Shown piece after piece: positions 54,816-64,000 of a DNA stretch of 64,000 nucleotides. Both the position numbers and the translations under genes were made by a program. Position 1 is the first letter of the stretch, and each line of letters opens with the position of its first letter. Source of the stretch: Murimonas intestini (GTDB lineage: Bacteria > Bacillota > Clostridia > Lachnospirales > Lachnospiraceae); contig QGGY01000008.1 in the NCBI GenBank assembly GCA_003148945.1, positions 219,904-283,903 of the forward strand, given 5' to 3'. The notes below the pieces were generated by a model, which saw only the letters and a list, made by a program, of their open reading frames with translations, did not search any database and had not been told where the DNA came from.

Positions 54816-57800
54816 TTATTTAATTTTAGCCAAAAGATCCACTTTTAATGCTTTCTTTCCTTCCTGTGCCACTTCTACATCTTGGAATTTCTCGTAATTT
54901 ACTTTTACTCCATCATCCAGATCAATCTCGATTCTTTTGTTGGCAATATGAGCAATGGCCTCATCATAAATCTTCATTTCTGCAAGCTGTTTTGTATATT
55001 TCGTCACTGCTTTTGTTGCCTTCGATTTTTCGGAAGCTGAGGTTGCATTGTCAATGGTATACTGAGCACTCTGCATCGCTGTTTCTACATATTTCTGTGC
55101 GCGGTGCAAATAGTCTGTTCTTACACGTCCAACAGTGTCTGCATCATAACGGTGCATGTAGATCAGTGCCTTAAATCCATTTTGTTTTCCACTGTCGAAG
55201 AGCCAGTAAATTGGTCTCTTCTGATATACTTTCAGATGGTCTGTATAAAAGTCTTTTAGAAAATAGTTACGGATGACTTCTCTGGAAGTATCACCCCTAT
55301 TGCCTAATGCATTTGCAATAAAATCAAGGTTTTTTTCTAAGGTGTCGGAGCCGTAGACAGTTTTGACAAATTCTACAAAACGTCCAACAATATCATCTGA
55401 GAAATATTCTTCATCAGTGATTGGAATGCAGTTATCGTCATCCGGAAGAAATGTCTTATACTTACTACTGTCACATTCACCGCCGGCATAGATCAGCCCT
55501 TTTTCATCTAAAGAATAACGACCAAACATGCAGCCCACAACATAGGAAATGAAAGAACGAATATCCCGTCCCAAATCTGCCTTACGAACTGTGACATCTT
55601 TATCCTCTACTTCTGGTGTTAACTCATTCTGCAAACCATAAATGTCGATAAATATACGGTTCAGTTCTTCTTCGTTGTTTTTCAACTGATTGAAACGTTC
55701 ATCGCATTCAGTCTTCCACTGCTCAAAGGCTTCAGAGACAGTGGAAACAGAACAGATGAGAGGATGCTGCTTGAAGTCCCAAGAGGTTTCAAAGGAGTCC
55801 CAGTCTCGTTTTGAATTAGAAATACACTTATCTGCCATCTCCTCAATTGTATGACGTTTTTCCTCTAAAATACATAATGGAATAGATCCAATATTGCCAG
55901 GTTGGTACGAAATACTCGGGTTAAGAACATTGAGAATGTAGTCTGTCACTGAAGAACATAACAGTGCCTCTATATATGAAATATCTTTGGTAGCAGCATA
56001 TAAGCCACATCCGACCGCATCACATAAAAAACCTTTTTCAAAATATCTTGACGAAAATTTACTTGACGATAAAAACGTCCATGTTATCCCTTCTCTAAAT
56101 ATGAAATCCAAATTATAATTGTGTGAACGAATTCTCCCTGTTTTTTCGTCCTTGAAATTTCTAATTTCAAGTCCATCGTTTTCCCAGTTCACAACATAAT
56201 CCCTATTCCCATACCACTTTCTAAACTCTCCGCCCTTGTTATATGGAAAGAATTTCTTTTTACTCAACTGTGCTTCATCTCTGTTTTTTATATTAAATCC
56301 AATTCTGTCAAGTGCAACTTCGTGCCACAATCTTAGAAAGCGATCATTACTTGCTGTTGCCATTCCTAAGCGTGCTTGTGCAAGATCTGATATTGCTTGA
56401 TTATGAAAACACTCAATAAATCTACTGCTTACCCAGTAAGCAATAGGAGTTCCAGGAATATCGAAATATCTATCTTGATTTGATAGAAAATATCCTGTTC
56501 CATCAAAAAACCATATTTCTTTGGTATCAACAGAATCTACAGCTCCTTGTTTTCTAAAGAGTCGGCGGTATGTGCCAGTGTATTTTGCATAATTTCCATT
56601 TTTGATTACAAAAGAAGTCGTACCAAAGTCAGAGCCAAAAACACCCCTTCCTAAATGAAGCATATTAACAAATGTATTTTGTGATAGCAAACTTCTTCGC
56701 AATTCTTCATAGCTTGATAAAAACATCCATACCGGAATGTTAATCATTGCCATATGCCCATTTAAATTACACATAGTTAAAGTTTTTTCCATGCATACCG
56801 TGCTCATATCACCTTTGCTATCAGGATAATTCTTCTTTACAAAATCAGACAACTTTGCGCTCATACCGCCATTTCCCATATACGGCGGATTTGTCACCAC
56901 TGCATCATACTTTTGTCCCAGATTCTTCGCTACTCTTACCAGTTTTCGTAAAATTTTCTGTGTTTCTTCACTTCCTACACTTTCAAATGAAATCTGTCCA
57001 TCTGTTCCTAAATCTTCTACAAATTTTTCCAGTACATTCCAGTCACAGGTATCTACATTCAAAATAGAACCATATTCTCTGGCATCTATAAAGGTATCCA
57101 GTAATCCTTCCATCTGCATCGTTGCCAGATTTCGTTCCATCTCGCTTAAATGTGTACCGAAAAATTTCAGATGACTCCGGTTAATCCCATTACTCTCTAT
57201 AATCGCATACACTTTCGGTTCCGTTTTCCCATCTCTTCCACGCAGGAATCGTCGGTTATATCCACGACCTTTCATCATAACTGCAAAGTATGCGAGCTGA
57301 TATGCCCTCTGGTCGATATCCAGTCCATGAATATTATGTTCTACGATTTCAAATGCCGCTTCTCTCTTGTCATATCCAGCACTTTCATAGATATCCATCA
57401 ATACATCGAACATTGCAATTAGTATATGACCACTTCCCATACACGGATCAATACAAGTAATATCTGTTGGTTTTAGATCTTTGTATGTGGTACGTATTTC
57501 TGCCAGTTTCACATTGACTGCTTCTTCCTGCTCTGCTTCTGGAAGGTAGTATTTCCATCCGAATTTTTCAGCAACTGTCTTTTCATCTGTGCTTGGATCT
57601 ACTGCCCGTAAGTGTTCAATCCAGATTCTTCCCACTGAGTTTTCAACCATATAACGCACAATCCAGTCTGGTGTAAAAAGCTGGGTTGCCGCCGGAATTC
57701 GTTCTTTCGTGATCTTTACATTCTTTTTCAATTTTGCAAAGGTATCATCTTTCAATTCTGTGTTGTAATACTGGTACAGCCATCCAATAATCTCTACCTG

Positions 57801-58484
57801 TCCGGTTGGATTGCCTTCTTCATCCAGTGTGGATACATTAAAGTCTGTTTCCGGGATACCTGTCTCCGGATTCACCAGCATATAAATCACATCATCTTTA
57901 TTGGTGTAAGAAATACCAAACAGCAATTCCATATAGTCTGAATCTGCTTCAAACAGTCCTGGCAGGATATCATGTAGCTGATGGCACTGTTTCAAGAATA
58001 ATTTACCGTACATTTTATCGGTATCTTCTGATGTACCACTCATTTTCCAATTGATGATTTCTTCTTTTTCCTGTGCTGTCAGGTCTAAATCTACATCTGG
58101 TGCCTGTGTCACAAGATCCGGTTCCATTTTCCCCTCTTTTTCAGAAGAAAGCACACGAACTCTGTTTGGAAGATAGTCATTTACTTCCATAAAACGGATA
58201 GCACAGATTCTGTTGAACCAGGTATACGCCACTTCCTCTACAACTGCTTCAAAACCACGAGACTCAATTTGAGATACCAGTCGTCTTCTCTGTTCACACT
58301 GTCTTTTATTCAATGTTACTTCTGTTCCTGCAACCGTCTGATATACTTCAAAGTCCGCTCCCTTAGTGATTGGTTCACTACAGGATTTCTCTGTGATACC
58401 AAGCATACCTGCTTTATCTGTAACCGAATCGATCAATTTTTTTCTTGCTTCTATGGCAAATTTCTTTATCGCATTCTTGTTCAT
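54816..58484 (-). CDS. pglX: BREX type I adenine-specific DNA methyltransferase PglX
   Basis: 1222-residue N6-adenine methyltransferase that marks host DNA at a non-palindromic site. AdoMet motif I is CIDPCMGSGHIL (near residue 345) and the catalytic NPPYMG lies near residue 530. The target-recognition half (about residues 550-900, nucleotides 55800-56850) is visibly richer in A/T than the ends, suggesting exchange. It follows brxC by 25 bases. No homopolymer tract suited to phase variation was seen. Confidence 0.94.
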   Translation of the reverse strand: MNKNAIKKFAIEARKKLIDSVTDKAGMLGITEKSCSEPITKGADFEVYQTVAGTEVTLNKRQCEQRRRLVSQIESRGFEAVVEEVAYTWFNRICAIRFMEVNDYLPNRVRVLSSEKEGKMEPDLVTQAPDVDLDLTAQEKEEIINWKMSGTSEDTDKMYGKLFLKQCHQLHDILPGLFEADSDYMELLFGISYTNKDDVIYMLVNPETGIPETDFNVSTLDEEGNPTGQVEIIGWLYQYYNTELKDDTFAKLKKNVKITKERIPAATQLFTPDWIVRYMVENSVGRIWIEHLRAVDPSTDEKTVAEKFGWKYYLPEAEQEEAVNVKLAEIRTTYKDLKPTDITCIDPCMGSGHILIAMFDVLMDIYESAGYDKREAAFEIVEHNIHGLDIDQRAYQLAYFAVMMKGRGYNRRFLRGRDGKTEPKVYAIIESNGINRSHLKFFGTHLSEMERNLATMQMEGLLDTFIDAREYGSILNVDTCDWNVLEKFVEDLGTDGQISFESVGSEETQKILRKLVRVAKNLGQKYDAVVTNPPYMGNGGMSAKLSDFVKKNYPDSKGDMSTVCMEKTLTMCNLNGHMAMINIPVWMFLSSYEELRRSLLSQNTFVNMLHLGRGVFGSDFGTTSFVIKNGNYAKYTGTYRRLFRKQGAVDSVDTKEIWFFDGTGYFLSNQDRYFDIPGTPIAYWVSSRFIECFHNQAISDLAQARLGMATASNDRFLRLWHEVALDRIGFNIKNRDEAQLSKKKFFPYNKGGEFRKWYGNRDYVVNWENDGLEIRNFKDEKTGRIRSHNYNLDFIFREGITWTFLSSSKFSSRYFEKGFLCDAVGCGLYAATKDISYIEALLCSSVTDYILNVLNPSISYQPGNIGSIPLCILEEKRHTIEEMADKCISNSKRDWDSFETSWDFKQHPLICSVSTVSEAFEQWKTECDERFNQLKNNEEELNRIFIDIYGLQNELTPEVEDKDVTVRKADLGRDIRSFISYVVGCMFGRYSLDEKGLIYAGGECDSSKYKTFLPDDDNCIPITDEEYFSDDIVGRFVEFVKTVYGSDTLEKNLDFIANALGNRGDTSREVIRNYFLKDFYTDHLKVYQKRPIYWLFDSGKQNGFKALIYMHRYDADTVGRVRTDYLHRAQKYVETAMQSAQYTIDNATSASEKSKATKAVTKYTKQLAEMKIYDEAIAHIANKRIEIDLDDGVKVNYEKFQDVEVAQEGKKALKVDLLAKIK

Positions 58485-58509
58485 GTACTATTTCCTCCCA
58501 CTGGAATGT

Positions 58510-61500
58510 TTAACTCAATGTAATAATTGTATTTTCATCCAGCTCGTTTAATAATTTTTTCTTCAGCTCTGCCAGGAACTTGTCAATATCCTGCTCGTTT
58601 TCAATCGAATAGATTCTCGCACCAGCTACGTTACTAATGGATACATTCTTGCGTTTCTTTGGCTTCGGCTGAACTGGCGGTGTTACCGGCTTCGGTGGTT
58701 CCGTATGGCCGCCGCCTGTCGGTGGTGTTACCAGAGGTACAGGCTGTACCGGTTTCGGACGATGTGCTTCTTCATATTCTGTAATCTCATCCATACAACG
58801 AAGCTTCAATGTATCACTTTCCAGTCTGATATTTTTTACTGCTGCAATCTCATGGGATGTATCCAGTTTCTGCTTCAGTTCTGCAAAAGCATTTACGAAC
58901 TTGTCCCTAAATACAGATGCAAATTCTTTCTCATCTAACGTATATAATACTTTTTCCAGATCATCATCCACAATCGGTCGCATCTCTTCTGCTTCTTTTT
59001 CCAGTAAGGCTCCATACTGCTGTACGAACTTCATGGACATATCCGGCAGTTTCTGAATCTGTCCAAATGGATTCTTTGCCGTCACAATGGCTTCCATCTG
59101 AGCCACGTTGTCAATGATCCCCTGTTCCCGAACATAGGTCTTGCTGTTTTCAAACATCTGGATCTGTTCCAGTGCTTTTTCAAAGATTTTTTTCTGACCA
59201 CCTTTGAAGAAATCAAATACCGGTGCAGTATTGTCTGCATCATCTAAAAGATCATCTCGCTTTTTATCTACTGTTTTAAAGAACTCGACCGGCTCTTTGA
59301 TAGAGAGAAGTTCTTTCAGATTCTTCTTCGCCTCTTCCATCAAGGATTTACATGGCAGCTTTGGATTTACACGATATTCAATCATGATTTCATTGAAAAT
59401 ATCCAGCTTATCCTGAGCTTTATTCTTAAAGTTTCTCATAATTGTATCGTCATCATCACTGGATACAGAGAATCCAAAATAATCCTTCAATACTTCTTTT
59501 GCCGAACGGATCTGTCCGTCTGTCGCTCTTTCCCTGATATCAATCAGCAGTTTTTCTACAAATTCACGTTTTGTCAGATAGCGTACCAGTTCATCTTTTG
59601 TATTAGACAGCATGGATAGGCTCTGACTGTTATATGTCAGGGATACCCGTCCCATCTTAAATAGCATGGCAACTAGCCACTGCACGTCTTTCGGATCAAA
59701 GCCATACGGAGCTGCCCCGAATTTATCCTGTAGGGATTTCAGGGATGTTTTCATATGTCTTGCATTGTTAAGACCGATTACCTGAATCACTTCTTCCAGT
59801 GCCAGTTTATTCGGTGTGGTATCACTGGTTCCAAGGAAAGAAACCTGTCCGTCGTTGCCATTGAATACTGCAGCAATATCAGAAAGTTCCGGAGCTGTCT
59901 CCATGTAGGTCAGCTTGTTATACTGCATTGCTACTAACTTTCCAAGTGCCTCATTGATACGGCTTGCCGGTTCTTTTGCTAAAATGTTTGCTTTATCTCC
60001 ATTCACATAGATATCCGCATGTTTCAGGGCATCTTCGATAAAAATACGGATGCGGTCCTTCTTTTCAATACGTTCATCTTCTTTTGCACGACGAATACTG
60101 TCAAAGCTTCCTCTTGCACCGGAAGCATTTTTATTCAGGAACTTATAAATCTTGATAGATTCTGTGATTTCATCCAGGAAGGTACTGTCGTTAGGCAGTT
60201 TCACAATCACACTATGTTCCTGTGCGGAAAGCATACGCAGGGCAGAATCCGGATAATCTTCTCCATATGGTGTAATTATCGATACTCCAATATCATTAGA
60301 CTGAATTCCCTTGAAATACCGATCATCTACTTTCTGGTTAAATGGGAATAAATAACGGCTGCTATAACGATATTTCTTGTCTGTAAAGATTTCCTCGAAG
60401 ATTACTGTGGATGCCTCTCCGATAATCTCTCCCATTTCTACAGATTCGTTATTGATGGCATTATTGATTTCCTGCTCTTCATTTGTCAGGAAGATATAGA
60501 TTTCTCCATTCTTCTGTACCAATGTCTCTCGAATCAGTTTCTTTAAAGATTCTTCAATCTTTCCACGAATTACGATACGGTCATCGTCAATATTGGAGAT
60601 CATCAGTGTGGTAAGGTTATCTACATTTGCCTTGATCTCTTTGACGTATTTAATCATAAACAGCACTTTCAGCAGTTCTACATCGAACTCATCCAGTCTG
60701 CTATTGTCCTCTGCATCCGTAATGACCTGGCTGTGCTGATGGTCAATGAATTTATGCAGCGGATCATAGAAATAGCTGAATGGTACCAGCACACCTTCCT
60801 GGCTGTCTTTTAATCGAATCGCAGACTCTTGGAATAGTGCCAACATAGAACGGGACTGATCGGATAAATGCTTTCCACTGGCTCCATGAGTACGCACGGC
60901 TGTCAGTACCTGTCCAAGTAAATTGAACTGGTATGGAATAAACGGATAGCAATCAGCAAAATCTGTCTTGTCTGTATATAATTTCTTATCTGCAGTATCT
61001 GCCGTAAATGTGATCAGATTCTTGATAATGGATTCTTTCTGCTCATATAACAGCTTCAATGCAGACTCCGCAATCTCATTCTTCTCCAGAATACGTTTAC
61101 GGATAACTTCATCTACATTGGATGCAGACAGAGATAATCTGGTATCAAAACGTCCCTGAATCTTTGAGAAGTCATTTCCTTTTGTCTTTGTAATAGAATC
61201 AATATCTTCCTGACTGGTAACGATAACCCATGCTTTTCCTCTGCAGGCAGTTCCCAGGTCTTCTACAATAGTCTGCAAATTCAGCATTAACTGGGTATCA
61301 TCAGCAATATACTGTCCAATCTCATCCACCAGGAAAATGACATGGTGGTTCGGTCCTTTTTTCTCACAATATTCTTTTACCAGAGATACGAATTTTTCAA
61401 TACTGAGATCATAGCTTACTTTTGCATTTTTACACCAGTTACGAGCCGCTTCCTCACTCATAAAGTCCATCGCTACAATGGTTTTTACGATTTTATCCTG

Positions 61501-62115
61501 AATAACTGCAAAGGCCTGTCTCTTTTTCTCCCATGGTGCACCTGCAATCTCTTCAAATTTCTCTTTGAATTCCTCAAATCTATCTTCATTGTCAAGTTGA
61601 CGCTCAAATTCTGCAAGATACGGAATTGAGCCACAGTATCCCTGCATTTCATTGAATACCTTCATGAATACTTCCACGATGGCTTCTTTCCCTGAGCCAA
61701 CTTTTGCAGATCCCTTGGAATCAATATTAAAGAGCATGACATCAGAAGAAATGGTTCCTGAATTGGTCATCTTGGCAATCAGCATTGGATCTTCAACTTT
61801 TTTGCCATCTGTAAAGTATTCGATCGCTCTCTTTCCTTCCACCACACTGTTTTTTAACAGGTAAGAAAGAATCTTTAAGAAGTGAGATTTACCACTTCCA
61901 AAGAAACCGGAGATCCAGACACCCATTTTGTCAGTATTGTTATGAATCCCTTTTTCGTAGTTATCGAAAAAATCACGGAAATGCTTTAACAGTTCTTTTG
62001 TTACCACATATTCGTCCAATTCCTGATATACATTTTCTTCATCAGACTGACCGACTTTAATTACGCCCTTAATATCACGATCAATCTGTTTTTCAAACAT
62101 CTCTTTAATCTGCAT
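58510..62115 (-). CDS. brxC: BREX type I P-loop protein BrxC
   Basis: 1201-residue ATPase (PglY-like). Walker A GFFGSGKS at residues 70-77 and Walker B VIFLVDEIGQYI are intact. A proline-rich linker near the C-terminus (PVQPVPLVTPPTGGG) leads to a short terminal domain. It is an essential BREX component, probably a scaffold or motor for PglX/PglZ. It begins 17 bases after brxB. Confidence 0.93.
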   Translation of the reverse strand: MQIKEMFEKQIDRDIKGVIKVGQSDEENVYQELDEYVVTKELLKHFRDFFDNYEKGIHNNTDKMGVWISGFFGSGKSHFLKILSYLLKNSVVEGKRAIEYFTDGKKVEDPMLIAKMTNSGTISSDVMLFNIDSKGSAKVGSGKEAIVEVFMKVFNEMQGYCGSIPYLAEFERQLDNEDRFEEFKEKFEEIAGAPWEKKRQAFAVIQDKIVKTIVAMDFMSEEAARNWCKNAKVSYDLSIEKFVSLVKEYCEKKGPNHHVIFLVDEIGQYIADDTQLMLNLQTIVEDLGTACRGKAWVIVTSQEDIDSITKTKGNDFSKIQGRFDTRLSLSASNVDEVIRKRILEKNEIAESALKLLYEQKESIIKNLITFTADTADKKLYTDKTDFADCYPFIPYQFNLLGQVLTAVRTHGASGKHLSDQSRSMLALFQESAIRLKDSQEGVLVPFSYFYDPLHKFIDHQHSQVITDAEDNSRLDEFDVELLKVLFMIKYVKEIKANVDNLTTLMISNIDDDRIVIRGKIEESLKKLIRETLVQKNGEIYIFLTNEEQEINNAINNESVEMGEIIGEASTVIFEEIFTDKKYRYSSRYLFPFNQKVDDRYFKGIQSNDIGVSIITPYGEDYPDSALRMLSAQEHSVIVKLPNDSTFLDEITESIKIYKFLNKNASGARGSFDSIRRAKEDERIEKKDRIRIFIEDALKHADIYVNGDKANILAKEPASRINEALGKLVAMQYNKLTYMETAPELSDIAAVFNGNDGQVSFLGTSDTTPNKLALEEVIQVIGLNNARHMKTSLKSLQDKFGAAPYGFDPKDVQWLVAMLFKMGRVSLTYNSQSLSMLSNTKDELVRYLTKREFVEKLLIDIRERATDGQIRSAKEVLKDYFGFSVSSDDDDTIMRNFKNKAQDKLDIFNEIMIEYRVNPKLPCKSLMEEAKKNLKELLSIKEPVEFFKTVDKKRDDLLDDADNTAPVFDFFKGGQKKIFEKALEQIQMFENSKTYVREQGIIDNVAQMEAIVTAKNPFGQIQKLPDMSMKFVQQYGALLEKEAEEMRPIVDDDLEKVLYTLDEKEFASVFRDKFVNAFAELKQKLDTSHEIAAVKNIRLESDTLKLRCMDEITEYEEAHRPKPVQPVPLVTPPTGGGHTEPPKPVTPPVQPKPKKRKNVSISNVAGARIYSIENEQDIDKFLAELKKKLLNELDENTIITLS

Positions 62116-62132
62116 TTTTCTTCTCCTTTGTT

Positions 62133-62720
62133 TTACACAAGCCGGAATGCCCGGTAATAATTTCTGGAATCCATCGTTCCAAATAATTTCAGATCCTGTC
62201 CACTGTATTCTCCAGGATAAAACATCACAACCGGTACACTGTCCAGCACCTGATGTAAATTATTCAAAATATTATGGCTTGCAATGATTGGATGGCATTT
62301 TCCTACTCCTGTCAGAAAAATCACGCTGTCGGTCAGATCTTCCTGCAAGATCTTTGAAATAATAAGGTTTAGTTCGTTCGTCTCATCCAGTCCCAATGTT
62401 TCTACCAAGCTGTCGGCCATATCAAAAAAGCCATTATCCTTTTCCAGATCAAAGAAGGCTTCCAGATATCCTTCTTCCTCTAATACCTGAATCATCGTAT
62501 GAAATAGGTCAACTTCTATAATTTTAAAGTCTTTATTGCCGTTGTTGATTCGGCCTTTTAAATATGCGATATGAGTACGCACTTCCAGTTCTGCTCTCGG
62601 ATCATAATCAAACACATAATATCCAACTTCATTTCCAAGTCCCTTATTCTCACGGAAAGACTTTTCAGATATCTTATCTTCAATCCGGTTCAGTCTTTCT
62701 TCCAAACTCAATCCAGCCAT
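62133..62720 (-). CDS. brxB: BREX protein BrxB (DUF1788)
   Basis: 195-residue DUF1788 protein, a core BREX component of unknown biochemical role. Typical segments are YYVFDYDPRAELEVRTHI and PVVMFYPGEYSGQDLKLFG. The gene starts 2 bases after the brxA stop, so the two are translated together. Confidence 0.9.
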   Translation of the reverse strand: MAGLSLEERLNRIEDKISEKSFRENKGLGNEVGYYVFDYDPRAELEVRTHIAYLKGRINNGNKDFKIIEVDLFHTMIQVLEEEGYLEAFFDLEKDNGFFDMADSLVETLGLDETNELNLIISKILQEDLTDSVIFLTGVGKCHPIIASHNILNNLHQVLDSVPVVMFYPGEYSGQDLKLFGTMDSRNYYRAFRLV

Positions 62721-62722
62721 CC

Positions 62723-63313
62723 TTAGACTCCCTTCACAGCCTTCAAGTATTCTCCAAGTCCATTTACAGTCAGTAATTCTTCTGTACGATAATCAATATG
62801 AATTGGCTTGATCGTTCTCGGCTTTGCACTGCTTTCCAGTAATCCAGCCTCAAACATCATTCTTGTGAAGCACTGTTTCAACTTCCGTACTGCAGTATCT
62901 GTCCAGCCTGCAACTACATCACTCTGCATTACCTTATCTGCAAAAAAGACATTCAGATCCCTGTCTGTGATCTCTTTTTCACCTAATCGAATCTTCTCGT
63001 CATATACTTCATGTAAAAATTCAAAAAATAATCTGCTGTCCATCAGAACTGCAATCAGATTCAGAATCTTTGCAGTTTCCACATCACAAGTGATAAATTC
63101 CTGCAATACTGCCTCCGGCAAAGCGGATACCCTTCTGTAGGTTCCATTCAACACTTCGTAGGCACGATATTCAGCTTTCACCTGATAGATATTTTCCTCC
63201 CAGGCAATCTTTCGGATATCTGTCTTGCTAAACCCTTCCAGGATATACCCTGCTGTTTTTCTGGACTCCTGCAGCCAGAATAATTTTGATGTAAGTCCTG
63301 CACTATATTCCAT
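62723..63313 (-). CDS. brxA: BREX protein BrxA (DUF1819)
   Basis: 196-residue DUF1819 protein. Family members are small helical DNA-binding proteins required for full BREX activity. Its ATG overlaps the stop of the HTH gene (TAATG). Features include RKTAGYILEG and a helical region ending LTVNGLGEYLKAVKG. Confidence 0.9.
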   Translation of the reverse strand: MEYSAGLTSKLFWLQESRKTAGYILEGFSKTDIRKIAWEENIYQVKAEYRAYEVLNGTYRRVSALPEAVLQEFITCDVETAKILNLIAVLMDSRLFFEFLHEVYDEKIRLGEKEITDRDLNVFFADKVMQSDVVAGWTDTAVRKLKQCFTRMMFEAGLLESSAKPRTIKPIHIDYRTEELLTVNGLGEYLKAVKGV

Positions 63314-63534
63314 TACTGTCCACCATCCTTTGTTTCTTTTTCATAATGGACAATATCTCCGAAATCACAATCTAACTTCTCGCAGATCTTCTCCAGAACC
63401 TTCATGGAAACCAGCTTGCCATTCGTCATTTTTGCCACGGTACTGCTGCTGATTCCCACTTGGTTCATTATATCCACTTTCTTCATGTTTTTATCGATTA
63501 ATAGCTTCCATAATCCATTGTATGATACTGCCAT
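63313..63534 (-). CDS. XRE/Cro-type HTH regulator at the head of the BREX operon
   Basis: 73-residue helix-turn-helix protein. The HTH spans KKVDIMNQVGISSSTVAKMTN, with KICEKLDCDFGDIV following as in small XRE repressors. ATG 63534 is chosen, 7 bases after GAGGG; upstream in-frame ATG at 63558 lacks a site. As first gene it probably autoregulates the island through the dyad at 63634. Confidence 0.85.
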   Translation of the reverse strand: MAVSYNGLWKLLIDKNMKKVDIMNQVGISSSTVAKMTNGKLVSMKVLEKICEKLDCDFGDIVHYEKETKDGGQ

Positions 63535-63626
63535 ATGTATTCCCTCTTCGTTATACAAAACTTATGGTTTTCCTGTATTTTGAAAGTATGTTATTCATTT
63601 TCGTTCTTATACTCTCAATCCATATT

Positions 63627-63655
63627 ATTGTATCATACTGTATGTTTTTCTTCAA
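63627..63655 (-). promoter_or_regulatory. BREX operon promoter with dyad in the spacer
   Basis: TTGAAG (63650-63655) and TACAAT (63627-63632) lie 17 bases apart. CATAC-t-GTATG (63634-63644) is a perfect palindrome inside the spacer, well placed for repression by the XRE protein. Confidence 0.6.
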
Positions 63656-63910
63656 TGATAAATGCAAATGGAAACTTCGACTTTACGAACGATTCATTTG
63701 AAAAATCTAACGGTGTTACATGAGATCTTCTCCTATTCTTCCAAATACATTTTTAATGCATTGTAGCAGTTCAGTGTCCAATGTCATTTAGTTAACCAGC
63801 AATCAAACAATCAAAGTGATATAGGTGCTGATTTTATGGTTTTATATCAGGCTTTTTTACAAGGAGGAACGTGCTGCCAGACAAAACTATGTTTTTTGAA
63901 CATCATAAAT
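63656..63910. other. gene-free AT-rich stretch
   Basis: No coding frame of note on either strand. A ribosome-site-like AAGGAGGAAC at about 63860 has no gene after it. Confidence 0.5.
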
Positions 63911-63971
63911 AAGTGTCTTCGACACTTCAGCTCCCCTGCCCCTCAATCTTGAGGGGTGGGCTTGCTTTTTT
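63911..63971 (+). repeat. tandem hairpins, possible IS200/IS605 end or terminator
   Basis: AAGTGTC-ttc-GACACTT (63911-63927) is followed by CCCCTCAA-tc-TTGAGGGG (63939-63956), then TTTTTT at 63966-63971. The paired hairpins resemble transposon-end or omega-RNA scaffolds of TnpB elements; on the plus strand they would also terminate transcription. No tnpB is in the window. Confidence 0.4.
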
Positions 63972-64000
63972 CTTCTATCTGATTCATAATTATCTCATGA

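Noticed and set aside
54816..58484. Phase-variation tract in pglX
   Set aside because: No long homopolymer or short tandem repeat found; the frame is intact.
63840..63900. Small gene after AAGGAGGAAC
   Set aside because: No start codon with a meaningful frame follows at suitable spacing.

Overview
The window looks like a chromosome segment of an anaerobic Gram-positive gut Clostridium relative, most likely Lachnospiraceae. The basis is the gene content (YesM/YesN-type two-component pairs, lipoprotein solute-binding proteins, MocR and MalT-like regulators, a GH172 locus), consensus sigma-A promoters and strong AGGAGG ribosome sites. No rRNA, tRNA, CRISPR array or intact transposase was seen.

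Left part (1-24.6 kb), mostly core or metabolic genes. A sugar-type solute-binding lipoprotein lies divergent to a histidine kinase/AraC response-regulator pair. Next come a membrane-anchored MsrA-MsrB fusion, a MocR regulator with a second PLP aminotransferase, and an AcnX (two-subunit) plus old-yellow-enzyme operon beside a MalT-like LuxR regulator. A 1025-residue wall-anchored LRR/Ig-like surface protein and a metallophosphoesterase follow. A signalling operon then encodes a LytS-type kinase, a receiver-wHTH regulator, a stand-alone receiver whose phospho-acceptor Asp is Glu, and a dCache-HAMP-GGDEF cyclase.

Middle (24.7-39 kb), a glycan-utilisation operon on the minus strand. Its order is thioredoxin-like membrane protein, histidine kinase, AraC response regulator, oligopeptide/oligosaccharide-type ABC transporter (binding protein, two permeases, two ATPases) and two GH172 (DUF2961) proteins, one with a ricin-type lectin tail. 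A strong hairpin terminator ends it.

Accessory region (39-46.7 kb). An ars operon (arsR, ArsP-type permease, small thioredoxin, arsC) has a perfect promoter with overlapping operators. Beyond it is a run of small stress or cargo genes behind a MerR regulator, which faces a MATE pump gene that has lost its N-terminal half. A second acetyltransferase and a decayed LRR gene close this part.

Right end (46.7-63.6 kb), a complete type I BREX phage-defence island on the minus strand: XRE-type regulator, brxA, brxB, brxC, pglX, pglZ, brxL. Two accessory insertions sit inside it: a PtuA/COG3950-like ATPase followed by what looks like only the C-terminal stub of its HNH partner, and a Schlafen/AlbA_2-type protein. 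brxL has its own upstream region carrying five copies of a CTTGTGTAAA box. The last 450 bases are gene-free apart from the BREX promoter and tandem hairpins that resemble an IS200/IS605 end.
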